A DNA stretch of 64,000 bases from assembly GCA_009996515.1 (NCBI GenBank), contig JAACZV010000001.1, forward strand, positions 304,627-368,626, written 5' to 3'. The stretch is from Comamonadaceae bacterium (lineage in GTDB: Bacteria; Pseudomonadota; Gammaproteobacteria; Burkholderiales; Burkholderiaceae_C). The notes under the pieces were generated by a model. That model did no database searches. It saw nothing but the letters and a program-made list of their open reading frames with translations, and was not told the origin of the DNA. The number at the start of each line of letters is the position of its first letter. Positions within the stretch are counted from its first letter, which is position 1. This document shows positions 24,505-33,506 of the stretch, one piece after another. A program made the translations under genes and the position numbers.

Positions 24505-25269
24505 ATGTTCTCCGTCACCGAGGCCCAGCTGCTGGCGTGGTTGAACCCGCTGCTGTGGCCCTTCATCCGCACGCTGGCGCTGTTCGCAGGCATGCCCACC
24601 TTCAGCCAGCGCAACGTGCCGCTGCGGCTGCGCATCGGCCTGGCGCTGTTCATCTCGGTCGCCGCCCAGCCCTCGCTGCCGGAGATCCCGGTCGCGCCGC
24701 TGGATTCCGTCCCGATGCTGACGCTGCTGGTGGCCCAGCAGCTGCTGATCGGCCTGTCCATGGGCTTCGCGGTACGCATCGTGTTCGCCGCGCTGGAGTT
24801 CGCCGGCGAGATCATCGGCCTGCAGATGGGCCTGAACTTCGCGGGTTTCTTCGACCCCGGCACCGGCGCCCAGGGCACGGCCAGCGCGCGCTTCTTCGGC
24901 AGCATGGTGGCCTTCCTGTTCATCGCCATCAACGGCCATCTGCTGCTGATCAACGCACTGGTGCAGAGCTTCCACGCCTTCCCGGTGGGAGGCGAGCCCT
25001 TTGCCTTCCTGCGCGCGGCCTCGCCCCAGCGCTGGGGCGCCGAGATCTTCAGCATCGGCCTGTGGATCGCGCTGCCGCTGATCACCATGCTGCTGTTCGT
25101 CAACCTGGTGCTGGGCGTGATCTCGCGCGTGGCGCCGCAGATCAGCGTGTTCTCGGTCGGCTTCCCGCTGACCGTCAGCGTGGGCCTGATCGGCATGCTG
25201 GCCACGCTGCCGCTGATGCAGACGCCGTTCACGGTGGCGCTGGAGCGGCTGCTGGCGGCGTTCAGCTAG
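24505..25269 (+). CDS. fliR: FliR flagellar export gate protein
   Basis: FliR completes the FliP5Q4R1 gate in the inner membrane. The start is ATG 24505 (MFSVTEAQLLAWLNPLLWPF); the track's start at 24445 lies in the repeat. The 254 residues include the conserved EFAGEIIGLQMGLNFAGFFD and VFSVGFPLTVSVGLIGMLAT, with six or so membrane helices. It is the last gene of the fliF-fliR run; flhB is not next to it. No clear terminator is visible in the 137 bases before the LysR gene. Confidence 0.95.
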   Translation: MFSVTEAQLLAWLNPLLWPFIRTLALFAGMPTFSQRNVPLRLRIGLALFISVAAQPSLPEIPVAPLDSVPMLTLLVAQQLLIGLSMGFAVRIVFAALEFAGEIIGLQMGLNFAGFFDPGTGAQGTASARFFGSMVAFLFIAINGHLLLINALVQSFHAFPVGGEPFAFLRAASPQRWGAEIFSIGLWIALPLITMLLFVNLVLGVISRVAPQISVFSVGFPLTVSVGLIGMLATLPLMQTPFTVALERLLAAFS

Positions 25270-25406
25270 CGCCGCGCGGATGCGCAGCCGGGCCTTGCGC
25301 TTTGCGGCGGTGGCCCCGGACAACCTGGCCGGTCGAGATTGCCGGCCACACGCCGGGTTGCCGCACGGCCGATGCCGGGAACGCCGTCACGGAGCGCGGC
25401 GCTCGA

Positions 25407-26300
25407 CTAGGCCCCGGTGGGCAACGAGTTCCAGGTTTCAAGCACCACCGCACGCACCGCGGCGACGGCCGGGATATCGGGGGCTGGATCGGCCGTCACC
25501 CAGCATAGCCAGGTGCTGCCCTGCCAGCCCGGCCACACGAAGCCCTGGCCGAGCCGTTCAGCGTCCTCGGCCTGGTCGCGACGCATCAGCCCGGCGCCCA
25601 GACCGCTGGCCACCATGCTGCGTACCGCGCCTTCGGTATCTGCCATCGGGCCGGCCGGCAGCTCGCGGCCCGCGGCGCGGAAGAAGGCTTCCAGCTGCAT
25701 GCGCAGGCCGCAGTCGGGCGGCGTGCTCACCCAGGGCCCGCGTGCGATCGCGTCGATCGACGCGTCGACCAGATCGGCACATTGCGGCGGCAGCACGACG
25801 ACGACCTCCACGGGCTGCAGCCGCAACACCTCGAGGCCGGCGTGCTGCTCGTCTTCGTTGAGAACGCAGGCACAGTCGAGCTCTCCGCGCCGAACGGCCT
25901 GCATCGTGCGCGCCGAGACCCCTTGCTGCAGCTGCAGCGTGACCTCCGGGTGGAGTTCTGCCAGCCGAACGAACACCTCGCCCAGGCGCAGCGACACCGG
26001 GTCGCTGACGGTGCCCATGCGCACGCTGCCGCGCGCCTGGCCGCGGATCTGCGCGGCGGTCAGGTGCAGCGCCTGCGCCGCGGCGATCGTGCGCTGGGCC
26101 TCGGCCAGCAGGCGCTGGCCCGCAGCGGTGAGCACCATGCCGCGCGACGTTCGCTCGAAGAGGCGCACGCCCAGTTCGTCCTCGAGCGCCTTGAGCTGCG
26201 CACTCACGGCCGGCGGGCTGGTGAAGACGCGCTCCGCCGCGCGGGTGAGGTTGCCCTCGGCAGCCACCGCGACGAAGGTCCTGAGTTGGTAAATCTCCAT
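25407..26300 (-). CDS. LysR-family transcriptional regulator
   Basis: The 297-residue protein has the LysR winged helix-turn-helix at residues 1-60 (MEIYQLRTFVAVAAEGNLTR, PPAVSAQLKALEDELGVRLF) and a periplasmic-binding-like effector domain after about residue 90 (GSVRMGTVSDPVSLRLGEVF). It is divergent from the EamA transporter gene with 131 bases between the starts, the usual layout when a LysR protein controls its neighbour. The effector is unknown. It is downstream of fliR in convergent orientation and not part of the flagellar run. Confidence 0.92.
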   Translation of the reverse strand: MEIYQLRTFVAVAAEGNLTRAAERVFTSPPAVSAQLKALEDELGVRLFERTSRGMVLTAAGQRLLAEAQRTIAAAQALHLTAAQIRGQARGSVRMGTVSDPVSLRLGEVFVRLAELHPEVTLQLQQGVSARTMQAVRRGELDCACVLNEDEQHAGLEVLRLQPVEVVVVLPPQCADLVDASIDAIARGPWVSTPPDCGLRMQLEAFFRAAGRELPAGPMADTEGAVRSMVASGLGAGLMRRDQAEDAERLGQGFVWPGWQGSTWLCWVTADPAPDIPAVAAVRAVVLETWNSLPTGA

Positions 26301-26431
26301 CGCGCCATTTTGCGCACCCGGCTTTCACCCCGCATCTTGGATTTCCGAACATCGCGTGCCGCCGAAGCGAATGGACTGCGTCGACTCGGATGACCAGACT
26401 GCCCTCATCGCCATTGGTCTGTCCATCTGCC

Positions 26432-27427
26432 ATGAACTCCGTGCTTGCTCCCGTGCTCGCCCTGCTCTTCGCCACCTCGGCCTGGGGCAGTCTGTTTCTC
26501 GTCGGCAAGCCCCTGCTGGCCAGCGTCGATCCGGTGTGGTTCACCACCTTCAGATACGCGCTGGCTACCGCGCTGCTGGCGGCCCTGGTGCAGCTCTTCG
26601 GCCACAGCCCCTGGCGCAAGCTGCGCGAGGACGCGCTGCGACTGACGCTGCTCGGCCTGGCCGGCTACGGCTGCTTCAGCGTGCTGGTGTTCTGGGGCCT
26701 CGCGCGCTCGCTGCCGTCGCACGGCTCGGTGATCATGGCCACGATGCCGTTCACCACGCTGCTGCTGCGTTGGGCGCTGGACGCCCAGCGGCCTTCCGCC
26801 GCCTCGCTTGCCGGCGCTGGCGTCGCGTTGGTCGGTGTGGCCACGGTCGCCCATGTGCTCGGCGCGCCGGCAGCCACTCAGCAGACGGGCGCCACGATGC
26901 TGCTCGGCGATCTGGTCACGCTGGCCGGCACGCTGGGCTGGGTGCTGTACACAAGGGGCGCGGCCTCCCTGCCCCACCACAGCCCGCTGGAGTACACCGC
27001 GCTGACCGCCGTGGCCGCGACCCCCTGGCTGGTGCTGGGCGCGACCGTCGCCACCCTGCTCGGCGCCCTGCCGGCGCCCCGAGGCGCGGACGCCGTGATG
27101 CTGCTGCCGCCGCTTCTCTACATCGCGGTGGTGCCCACGGTGCTGGCGGCGCTGGCCTTCAATTTCGGCGTGCGCCGGCTGGGGCCCGCCGTCGGCACGC
27201 TGTTCCTCAACGTCGTCCCCGTGTCGGTGCTGGTGGTGCATGCGCTGCAAGGTCAGATGCCGGAGGTCGGCGAACTGGCGGGCGCGGCGCTGGTCGGCGC
27301 CGCACTCGGCTTCAACGCCTGGGCCGGCCGGCGCGCGGCCCCCGCGGCGGCTGGCGCCTCGGGTCAACGCCAAGGCGCCGGCGGTCATCGCGCCGGGCCG
27401 GCGAGTGCGGCACAGTGTCCGCATTGA
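26432..27427 (+). CDS. EamA/DMT-family transporter
   Basis: The 331-residue membrane protein starts at ATG 26432 (MNSVLAPVLALLFATSAWGS); the track's upstream start at 26390 lacks a ribosome-binding site. It has about ten hydrophobic helices in two EamA repeats. The first repeat carries the usual FATSAWGSLFLVGK opening and the second ends VVPVSVLVVHALQGQMPEVG, a typical drug/metabolite transporter motif. It likely exports a metabolite or amino-acid-like compound; the substrate cannot be read. A Gly/Ala-rich hydrophilic tail follows residue 300. Probable target of the divergent LysR regulator. Confidence 0.88.
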   Translation: MNSVLAPVLALLFATSAWGSLFLVGKPLLASVDPVWFTTFRYALATALLAALVQLFGHSPWRKLREDALRLTLLGLAGYGCFSVLVFWGLARSLPSHGSVIMATMPFTTLLLRWALDAQRPSAASLAGAGVALVGVATVAHVLGAPAATQQTGATMLLGDLVTLAGTLGWVLYTRGAASLPHHSPLEYTALTAVAATPWLVLGATVATLLGALPAPRGADAVMLLPPLLYIAVVPTVLAALAFNFGVRRLGPAVGTLFLNVVPVSVLVVHALQGQMPEVGELAGAALVGAALGFNAWAGRRAAPAAAGASGQRQGAGGHRAGPASAAQCPH

Positions 27428-27451
27428 CCGACCGCCTCGCAGGTTCGACCC

Positions 27452-28345
27452 ATGACCACCTCGCCCTCCCTCCTGATCGCTGCCTCGCTCGTCGCCGGCA
27501 TGCCGGCGGCCGCCCCCATGCCGGCGGATCCGCCGGCCACCACGCACCTCCTGCCGGTCGGCGAGGGCCACATCGCCTACGACGACACCGGCGGCACCGG
27601 TCCGCTGGTCGTCGCCATCCCCGGAATGGGCGACCTGCGCTCGGAATACCGCGCGCTGCGCCCGCTGCTGCTGCAGGCGGGCTACCGGGTGGTCACCATG
27701 GATGTGCGTGGTCACGGCGAGACGTCTGCCCGCTGGAGCGACTACTCCGCGCGCGCCGTCGGGCGTGATGCGCTGTCACTGATCGAACACCTCGATGCGG
27801 GCCCGGCCGTGATCCTGGGCAACTCGTTCGCGGCCGGCTCGGCGCTGTGGGCGGCGCACGACGCGCCGGCGCGGGTGCGTGGCGTCGTGCTGCTGGGCCC
27901 GATCGTCCGTGACGGCAATCCCTCGTGGGTGGCCAAGACCGCCGTGGCCGTGGGCTTCGGCGGCCCGTGGCGCGTGGCCTTCTGGATGGCCTACTGGAAC
28001 AGTCTCTTCCCGTCGCACAAGCCGGCCGACCATGCCGAGGCGAAGGCGGCGCTGGCCGCCAACCTGCGTGAGCCAGGCCGGATCGAGGCGCTGCGGACCA
28101 TGGTCGGCCTGTCCAAGGCGGATACCGAAGCGCTGGTGGCCCGCAGCCGCGTTCCGGCGCTAGTCGTGATGGGCGCGCGCGACCCCGATTTCCCTGATGC
28201 GGCGGCAGAGGCACGCTGGCTGGGCGCGGCGCTGGGCAGCCCGCCGCTGATCATTGAAGGCGCCGGCCACTACCCCCACCTGGAGATGCCCGCGCATGTG
28301 GCACCGACGCTGCTGGCGTTCCTGGCGCGCCTGGACTCGCGCTGA
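27452..28345 (+). CDS. Alpha/beta hydrolase, probably exported
   Basis: The 297-residue protein begins with a hydrophobic stretch resembling a signal peptide (LLIAASLVAGMPAAAPMPA), then an alpha/beta hydrolase fold. Visible parts are HIAYDDTGGTGPLVVAIPGM (oxyanion region), DVRGHGETSAR, nucleophile elbow LGNSFAAGSA, the acid loop VVMGARDPDFP and the histidine GAGHYPHLE. The elbow is G-N-S-F-A instead of GxSxG, a common variant. It lies 24 bases after the transporter gene on the same strand, so probably in one operon. Substrate unknown. Confidence 0.87.
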   Translation: MTTSPSLLIAASLVAGMPAAAPMPADPPATTHLLPVGEGHIAYDDTGGTGPLVVAIPGMGDLRSEYRALRPLLLQAGYRVVTMDVRGHGETSARWSDYSARAVGRDALSLIEHLDAGPAVILGNSFAAGSALWAAHDAPARVRGVVLLGPIVRDGNPSWVAKTAVAVGFGGPWRVAFWMAYWNSLFPSHKPADHAEAKAALAANLREPGRIEALRTMVGLSKADTEALVARSRVPALVVMGARDPDFPDAAAEARWLGAALGSPPLIIEGAGHYPHLEMPAHVAPTLLAFLARLDSR

Positions 28346-28380
28346 TGCGACGCCTTCCGGTGCGATCGCCCCGCCCGTCA

Positions 28381-29406
28381 TCAGTGCCGTGCACGGCGCG
28401 CTGCCGCGGGCGTGGTGCCGGTCCAGCGCTTGAAGGCGCGGTGGAAGGGGCTGGGCTCTGCAAAGCCCAGCAGATAGGCCACCTCGCCCAGGGCCAGCCG
28501 CTCGTCGGCGATGTAGCGCAACGCCAGCTCGCGCCGCACCTGGTCGACCAGGTCGGCAAAGCATGTGCCTTCGTCGTCGAGCCGGCGCTGCAGGCTGCGC
28601 TCGCTCAGGTGAAGGCGCCGGGCGACCAGGTTCAGCGTCATCGGCCCCTTGGCGATGTTCTCGGCGAGCTGGCGGCGCACCTGCGCCGCGATGCTTTCCT
28701 GGACAGGTGGGTGGGCGGCGAGCAGCTGCTCCGCGTGTGCCGTGACGATGCGCGACAGCGCCGGATCGGCGGCGGGCACGGGGCGGTCCAGCACGCGGGC
28801 GGCCAGCACCAGGCACGACACCGGTGCGTCGAAGCGGGGCGTCACGCCGAAGACCGACCGATAGGCTGCGGGTTCGCCCCCGAGCGGGTGCGCGAATTCA
28901 ACCGCGCTGGCCGGCACCGGCTGGCCACCCATCTGCGAGGCGACGACCACCAGCGAGGCCAGCGTGAACTCGGCTGCCTGGCGGCAGGGACGGATGGCGC
29001 TGCCTCCGAATCGGTGCTCGATGCGCACGGCGTCGCCATGCGGCACGATCTCGAAGCCCGCCAGGTCGTGCACCAGCCGGTTGTACCGGGCCAGCCGCTG
29101 CAGCGCGGTGCGCAGGTCGGGCGCGGTGCGCACCGCATAGTCCAGCACGTCGAAGGCTCCCGGGCGGATCGCTTCGGCGGCGTGCAGGCCGAAGAGCGGG
29201 TCGCAGGTCACTTCAGCCGCACGCGCCCACAGGCGCTCCTCGACCGTCAGCGGCATGCGTGCCTCGGGGTCGTTCAGCCAGCGGGCGTCGAAGCCCGCAT
29301 CAAGCATCAGCCGCTGCGGCTCCGCACCTCGCGCCGCCGCCACCTGGACGATCAATGCGCCGATGCGAGCGGAGACCTGCGGATTGCGGAGGCGAGCGGT
29401 CATCAC
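28381..29406 (-). CDS. AraC-family transcriptional regulator (Arabinose_bd type)
   Basis: The 341-residue protein has a long N-terminal sensing domain like those in the OruR/ArgR-type AraC group (SARIGALIVQVAAARGAEPQ, GLHAAEAIRPGAFDVLDYAV) and a C-terminal double helix-turn-helix (MTLNLVARRLHLSERSLQRR, LGEVAYLLGFAEPSPFHRAF) ending with the classical FKRWTGTTPAAARR. It is divergent from the cupin gene with a 74-base gap, so it is likely that gene's regulator. It is convergent with the hydrolase gene. Confidence 0.9.
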   Translation of the reverse strand: MMTARLRNPQVSARIGALIVQVAAARGAEPQRLMLDAGFDARWLNDPEARMPLTVEERLWARAAEVTCDPLFGLHAAEAIRPGAFDVLDYAVRTAPDLRTALQRLARYNRLVHDLAGFEIVPHGDAVRIEHRFGGSAIRPCRQAAEFTLASLVVVASQMGGQPVPASAVEFAHPLGGEPAAYRSVFGVTPRFDAPVSCLVLAARVLDRPVPAADPALSRIVTAHAEQLLAAHPPVQESIAAQVRRQLAENIAKGPMTLNLVARRLHLSERSLQRRLDDEGTCFADLVDQVRRELALRYIADERLALGEVAYLLGFAEPSPFHRAFKRWTGTTPAAARRARH

Positions 29407-29480
29407 GGTCGGGTGCGTCTAGCCAGGAACGATCGCGCCATCATCTCATCGCGCCAACTGTCGGAAAGGCATCCCAACCC

Positions 29481-29960
29481 ATGAGCAGCAACGATCGCCC
29501 CGTGGCCGTCACAGCCGCCGAGGTCGCGCCCCGCAAGACGCCCTCGAACTACCCCGAGCCCTTCGCGTCGCGCATGGCCGGACGCACCAAGCGCGCGCTG
29601 GGTGCGGTGTTCGGCCTCGCCAACTTCGGCGTCAATCTCACCGAGCTGGCGCCGGGGGCGATGTCCTCCCTGCGCCACGCCCACACGCGGCAGGACGAGT
29701 TTGTCTACGTGCTGCAGGGCTGCCCCGTGCTGCGCACCAATGACGGCGATACGCCGCTGGCGCCCGGCATGTGCGCGGGTTTCCGGGCGGGCAGCGGCGA
29801 CGCGCACCAGCTCTTCAACCCCACCGACCAGCCGGTGCTCTACCTGGAGATCGGCGACCGCAGCGAGGGCGACGCGGTGAGCTACCCCGACGATGACCTG
29901 CGGGCCAAGCTGGCTGAAGGCGGCTGGGTCTTTGTCCACAAGGACGGGCGTCCGTACTGA
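29481..29960 (+). CDS. Cupin-domain protein
   Basis: The 159-residue product from ATG 29481 (MSSNDRPVAVTAAEVAPRKT) contains a single cupin barrel. Metal-binding motif 1 is recognisable as LRHAHTRQDEFVYVLQG, and motif 2 as GMCAGFRAGSGDAHQLFNPT. Such proteins are often enzymes or sugar/antibiotic-binding proteins; the substrate here is not evident. Its C-terminal tail (YPDDDLRAKLAEGGWVFVHK) is like those of the family often annotated as transcription-associated or anti-sigma cupins. The track starts it at 29259 within the AraC gene; that extension is rejected. Confidence 0.85.
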   Translation: MSSNDRPVAVTAAEVAPRKTPSNYPEPFASRMAGRTKRALGAVFGLANFGVNLTELAPGAMSSLRHAHTRQDEFVYVLQGCPVLRTNDGDTPLAPGMCAGFRAGSGDAHQLFNPTDQPVLYLEIGDRSEGDAVSYPDDDLRAKLAEGGWVFVHKDGRPY

Positions 29961-30001
29961 CGCCGCTTCGTTGCGACCAGGCCCACCGGGCGCGGGGCGG
30001 G

Positions 30002-30148
30002 CTCGACATCGCCAACACGAACGGCATCACCACGCGCCGGCACTGGACCGACCAGCCCTACCGCCGGCCTGTCAATGACGGCGAGCAGGTGTTCGCCGTG
30101 CTCGACGGCGGGGTCGGGATGCATGAGCGAGAAGGCGGCGAGGCATGA
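30002..30148 (+). pseudogene. Cupin-like gene remnant
   Basis: The frame ending at the TGA at 30146-30148 reads ITTRRHWTDQPYRRPVNDGE then QVFAVLDGGVGMHEREGGEA. This is like the start of a small cupin whose full members continue well beyond this point. Here it stops early and has no start codon with a ribosome-binding site. It is best read as a truncated remnant, perhaps of a second cupin gene. The rest of the 344-base gap 29961-30304 shows nothing else convincing. Confidence 0.5.
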
Positions 30149-30304
30149 AACTGATTCCGCCCCGATCGGGTGGAGCTGCCCCCACAAAGCAGCAGGCCCG
30201 CGAGCACAGGCCCGGAGCCACCGGCCGCTTCATCTGCCGGTTGTTCGTCGGCTGGGGCCAGGGGCGCCGCGCTGCCCTGGCCCTGACTCGCCTCGCCCGC
30301 CGGC

Positions 30305-31624
30305 TCAGGCCTCCCGCAGCGCCGTCGTCACCGGCAGCGATGCCGCCCGTACCGCCGGGAACAGCCCGCCGACGAAGCCGATGGCCAGCGCCCACTTGAT
30401 GCCTTCCCACAGCAGCTGCGGCGACACGGCCAGGTTGAAGCTCAACTTGCCCACCGAGCCGGCGGCCATCGTCGAGGCCTCGAAGCCGTTGAAGATCAGC
30501 CAGGCCACGCCGCCGCCGATGAGGCCGCCGATCAGCGCCAGCAGCGTCGTCTCCAGCATCACGGCGACGACCACCGGCAGGCCGCGGAAGCCGATGGCGC
30601 GCAGCGTGGCGATCTCGCGCGCCCGCGCGGCGACGGCGGCGAACATGGTGTTCAGCGCGCCGAACACCGCGCCCACGGCCATGATGGAGCCCACCACGAT
30701 GCCGATGATGCGCAGCACCTTGGTCATCTGCTCGCTCTGCTTGGCGAAGAAGTCCAGCGTCGTGCTGGCCTTGACCTTGAGCTGGGGGTTGTTCTCCAGC
30801 GCCTCGCTGAAGGTCTTGATGGCCGCCGGGCTCTCCAGCTTGACGGTGGCCGAGTTGCGGCCGCTGCCGCGCTTGTAGGCGTCGTTGACGACATTGGCAT
30901 CGGCCCAGAGCTCCGACTCCATCGCGTCGCCCGAGGCGAAGATGCCGACGATGGTCCAGGGCTGGTTGCCCAGCTTGAGCGTGGCACCGACCGTCAGGCC
31001 CTCGAACTGGCGCACCGCGCCCTTGCCGACCAGGATCTCGCGCAGCCCGGGCTGAAACAGCCGGCCCTCGATGATCCTGGCGTTGGGCCGCACGGCGAAC
31101 GCCGCCTCGCTGATGCCCCGCACCTGGGCGCTGCCCGAGTCGCCGGTGGTGCTGCCCTTGACCGGCAGGTTGGCCGCCACCACCGTCTCGGCCGAGATGA
31201 TGGGCTCGCCCTTGGCATTGCGGGCCACGCCCGGCGCCTGCTCGATCTGCACGATGTCCTCGCGGCTCAGCGAGGACGAGACCTCGTTGGCCGAGGCGCC
31301 GCGCATGACGATGGCGGTGTCCAGGCTGCCGGAGTTGCGCAGCGTCTGGCCATAGCCCTCGGCCATGGCCAGCAAGGCCACCAGCACCCCCACCACGCCG
31401 GCGATGCCGACGACGATGACGGCCGACGAGCCCAGGCGCTGCGTCAGCGTGCTGATGCCCACCGACGCCACCGAGCGGGCCTGCATGCCGGTACGGAACA
31501 GCAACATCCATGCGGCCAACAGCACGGCCAGCGCCAGCGCGCCAAACCAAGGCATGAGCACCCAGGCGACCAGCATGGCGATGGTCAGCAGGATGAGGCC
31601 GAAGTTCTTCAGGAATTTCTTCAT
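30305..31624 (-). CDS. MacB-type ABC transporter permease (second)
   Basis: The 439-residue permease starts at ATG 31624 (MKKFLKNFGLILLTIAMLVA), one base after the upstream gene's stop (TGAGATG). The track's longer start lies inside that gene. It has two N-terminal helices, a third at about residue 65-90 (SAVIVVGIAGVVGVLVALLA), a large periplasmic MacB core domain, and three helices of the FtsX domain (IVVGSIMAVGAVFGALNTMF, VVVAVMLETTLLALIGGLIG, ALAIGFVGGLFPAVRAASLP). It pairs with the other permease, ATPase and fusion protein to move something from the inner membrane or periplasm outwards. The extra N-terminal helices are unusual. Confidence 0.88.
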   Translation of the reverse strand: MKKFLKNFGLILLTIAMLVAWVLMPWFGALALAVLLAAWMLLFRTGMQARSVASVGISTLTQRLGSSAVIVVGIAGVVGVLVALLAMAEGYGQTLRNSGSLDTAIVMRGASANEVSSSLSREDIVQIEQAPGVARNAKGEPIISAETVVAANLPVKGSTTGDSGSAQVRGISEAAFAVRPNARIIEGRLFQPGLREILVGKGAVRQFEGLTVGATLKLGNQPWTIVGIFASGDAMESELWADANVVNDAYKRGSGRNSATVKLESPAAIKTFSEALENNPQLKVKASTTLDFFAKQSEQMTKVLRIIGIVVGSIMAVGAVFGALNTMFAAVAARAREIATLRAIGFRGLPVVVAVMLETTLLALIGGLIGGGVAWLIFNGFEASTMAAGSVGKLSFNLAVSPQLLWEGIKWALAIGFVGGLFPAVRAASLPVTTALREA

Positions 31625-31625
31625 C

Positions 31626-32795
31626 TCATGCCCTCCCGGCCAGCGCATCGGTGATGTTGACGCGCATGGCGCGCAGCGCGGGCAAGGCGCCCACGGCCAG
31701 GCCGAACAGCAAGGCCAGGCCGACGCCTATCGTCCAGCTGGCCAGGCCCGCCGCCGGCAGGTTCAGGGCGCCCCCGCTGCCCTTGCTGACCACCGGGCCG
31801 ATGACGCTGGCCAGCATCAGGCCCAGCGCGCCGCCGATCAGCAGCAGCAGCACCGACTCGGCCAGCACCATGGCCAGCACGCTGCCCCCCGAGAAGCCCA
31901 GCGTCTTCAGCACCGCGATCTCACCCGTGCGCTCGCGCACGGCCTGCATCATGGTGTTGCCGGCCAGCAGCAGCAGCGTGAAGAACACGGCGCCCATGAT
32001 GGAGGTGACGATGAGGTTGATGTCGGCCACCTGCTTCATCCAGCTGGACATGGCGGCCGCCTCGGTCTGGGTGCGGGTCTCGTGGTCGGAGTTGGCCGAG
32101 ATCGCGTCGATGGCCTTGAGCACGCGGTCGGCCTGGTTGACGTCCCTGACCCGCGTCACGTACCAGCCCACCTGGCCCTGGTTCCAGGGCGTGGTGTCGT
32201 CGAAGTACTTCCAGTTCAGCAAAAACATCTGGTCGTACCAGGCGCCGGACTTGCGGTCGGCGACATGGATGAGGCCGACGATCTTGAAGGGCCAGTTCTG
32301 GCTGCCGTTGCGGTCCGGGAAGATGGTGGACTGCATGGGCACCTGGTCGCCCACCTTCCAGCCGAACTTGCGCGCCAGGCCCTCGCCCACCAGCGCACCG
32401 TTCTTGGTCTCGGCAAAGGCGCGGCGGGCCTCGGCCGAGACCTCCATCTCCGGGTAGACGTCCAGGTAGTTGGGCGACACGGCGAAGCTGAACACCTGGT
32501 TCTCGGGCTTCTGGTAGGCACCGCCGAACCAGTTGGCGAAGGCCACGTCCTTGACGCCGTCGATCTGCGCGATGCGGCCCTGCAGCGACATCGGCAGCAG
32601 CTGGATGAAGCTGAGCTTGGAGCCGGTCTGCAGGCGCTGGGCGCCGTTGGCGCTCTTGCCGGCCTGGTCGAAGCCGACGCGCACCGCGTCCAGCAGGCCG
32701 AACAGCAGGAAGGCCGTGATGATGGACACCAGGGTCAGGAAGGTCCGGCCCTTGCGCCTGAACAGCGCGGCCCAGATGAGGTGCAGGTATTTCAT
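31626..32795 (-). CDS. MacB-type ABC transporter permease (first)
   Basis: The 389-residue protein has one N-terminal helix (GRTFLTLVSIITAFLLFGLL), a periplasmic MacB-like core domain (about 45-265) and a C-terminal FtsX domain with three helices (MGAVFFTLLLLAGNTMMQAV, VLAESVLLLLIGGALGLMLA, GLALLFGLAVGALPALRAMR). It forms a heterodimer-type permease with the neighbouring gene. It lies 14 bases downstream of the ATPase gene on the same strand. Confidence 0.9.
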   Translation of the reverse strand: MKYLHLIWAALFRRKGRTFLTLVSIITAFLLFGLLDAVRVGFDQAGKSANGAQRLQTGSKLSFIQLLPMSLQGRIAQIDGVKDVAFANWFGGAYQKPENQVFSFAVSPNYLDVYPEMEVSAEARRAFAETKNGALVGEGLARKFGWKVGDQVPMQSTIFPDRNGSQNWPFKIVGLIHVADRKSGAWYDQMFLLNWKYFDDTTPWNQGQVGWYVTRVRDVNQADRVLKAIDAISANSDHETRTQTEAAAMSSWMKQVADINLIVTSIMGAVFFTLLLLAGNTMMQAVRERTGEIAVLKTLGFSGGSVLAMVLAESVLLLLIGGALGLMLASVIGPVVSKGSGGALNLPAAGLASWTIGVGLALLFGLAVGALPALRAMRVNITDALAGRA

Positions 32796-32809
32796 AGGCC
32801 CTCCCGGCG

Positions 32810-33502
32810 TCAGGCGACGGCCTCGGCCTCGGTGACCAAGGTGCCCTTGTCCAGGTGCAGCGTGTGGCTGGCGCGGGCGGCGGCACGCGGGTCGTGGGTG
32901 ACCATGACGATGGTCTTGCCATGCTCGCGGTTGAGCGCCTGCAGCAGCGTCAGCACGTCTTCGGCGGACTGGCGGTCCAGGTCGCCGGTGGGCTCGTCGC
33001 AGACCAGCAGCGTCGGGTCGGACACGATGGCCCGCGCGATGGACACGCGCTGCTGCTGGCCGCCGGACAGCTCGGTGGGCTTGTGCGAGGCACGGTCCGC
33101 CAGGCCCACCAGCTGCAGCGCGATGGCCGCGCGCTTGCGGCGCTCAGCCGAAGACAGCTTGGTCAACAGCAGCGGCAGCTCCACGTTCCTCTGCGCCGAC
33201 AGCATGGGCATCAGGTTGTAGAACTGGAACACGAAGCCCACGCGCGACGCCCGCCACTTGGCCAGCGCCGCACCGGAGAGCTGGTCGATGCGCTCGCCGC
33301 CCACGCTGATCGTGCCGCCGCTGGGCGCATCCAGCCCGCCGATGAGGTTGAGCAGCGTCGTCTTGCCGGAACCCGACGGGCCCATCAGCGCCAGGAAGTC
33401 GCCTTGCTGCACATCGAGGTTGATGCCGTGCAGCACCTCCACGGTCTGCTTGCCGCGGGTGTAGACCTTGGACAGGTCGCGTATCGCTATCAATGCGCTC
33501 AT
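32810..33502 (-). CDS. ABC transporter ATP-binding protein (MacB/LolD type)
   Basis: The 230-residue ATPase powers the adjacent permeases. Walker A GPSGSGKTT, the Q-loop FQFYNLMPML, signature LSGGQQQRVSIARAI, Walker B LLVCDEPTGDLD and the H-loop VTHDP are all intact. The short length and LNLIGGLDAPSGGTISV place it in the MacB/LolD group of lipoprotein and macrolide exporters. It starts four bases after the fusion-protein stop. Confidence 0.94.
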   Translation of the reverse strand: MSALIAIRDLSKVYTRGKQTVEVLHGINLDVQQGDFLALMGPSGSGKTTLLNLIGGLDAPSGGTISVGGERIDQLSGAALAKWRASRVGFVFQFYNLMPMLSAQRNVELPLLLTKLSSAERRKRAAIALQLVGLADRASHKPTELSGGQQQRVSIARAIVSDPTLLVCDEPTGDLDRQSAEDVLTLLQALNREHGKTIVMVTHDPRAAARASHTLHLDKGTLVTEAEAVA

Positions 33503-33506
33503 GGTC

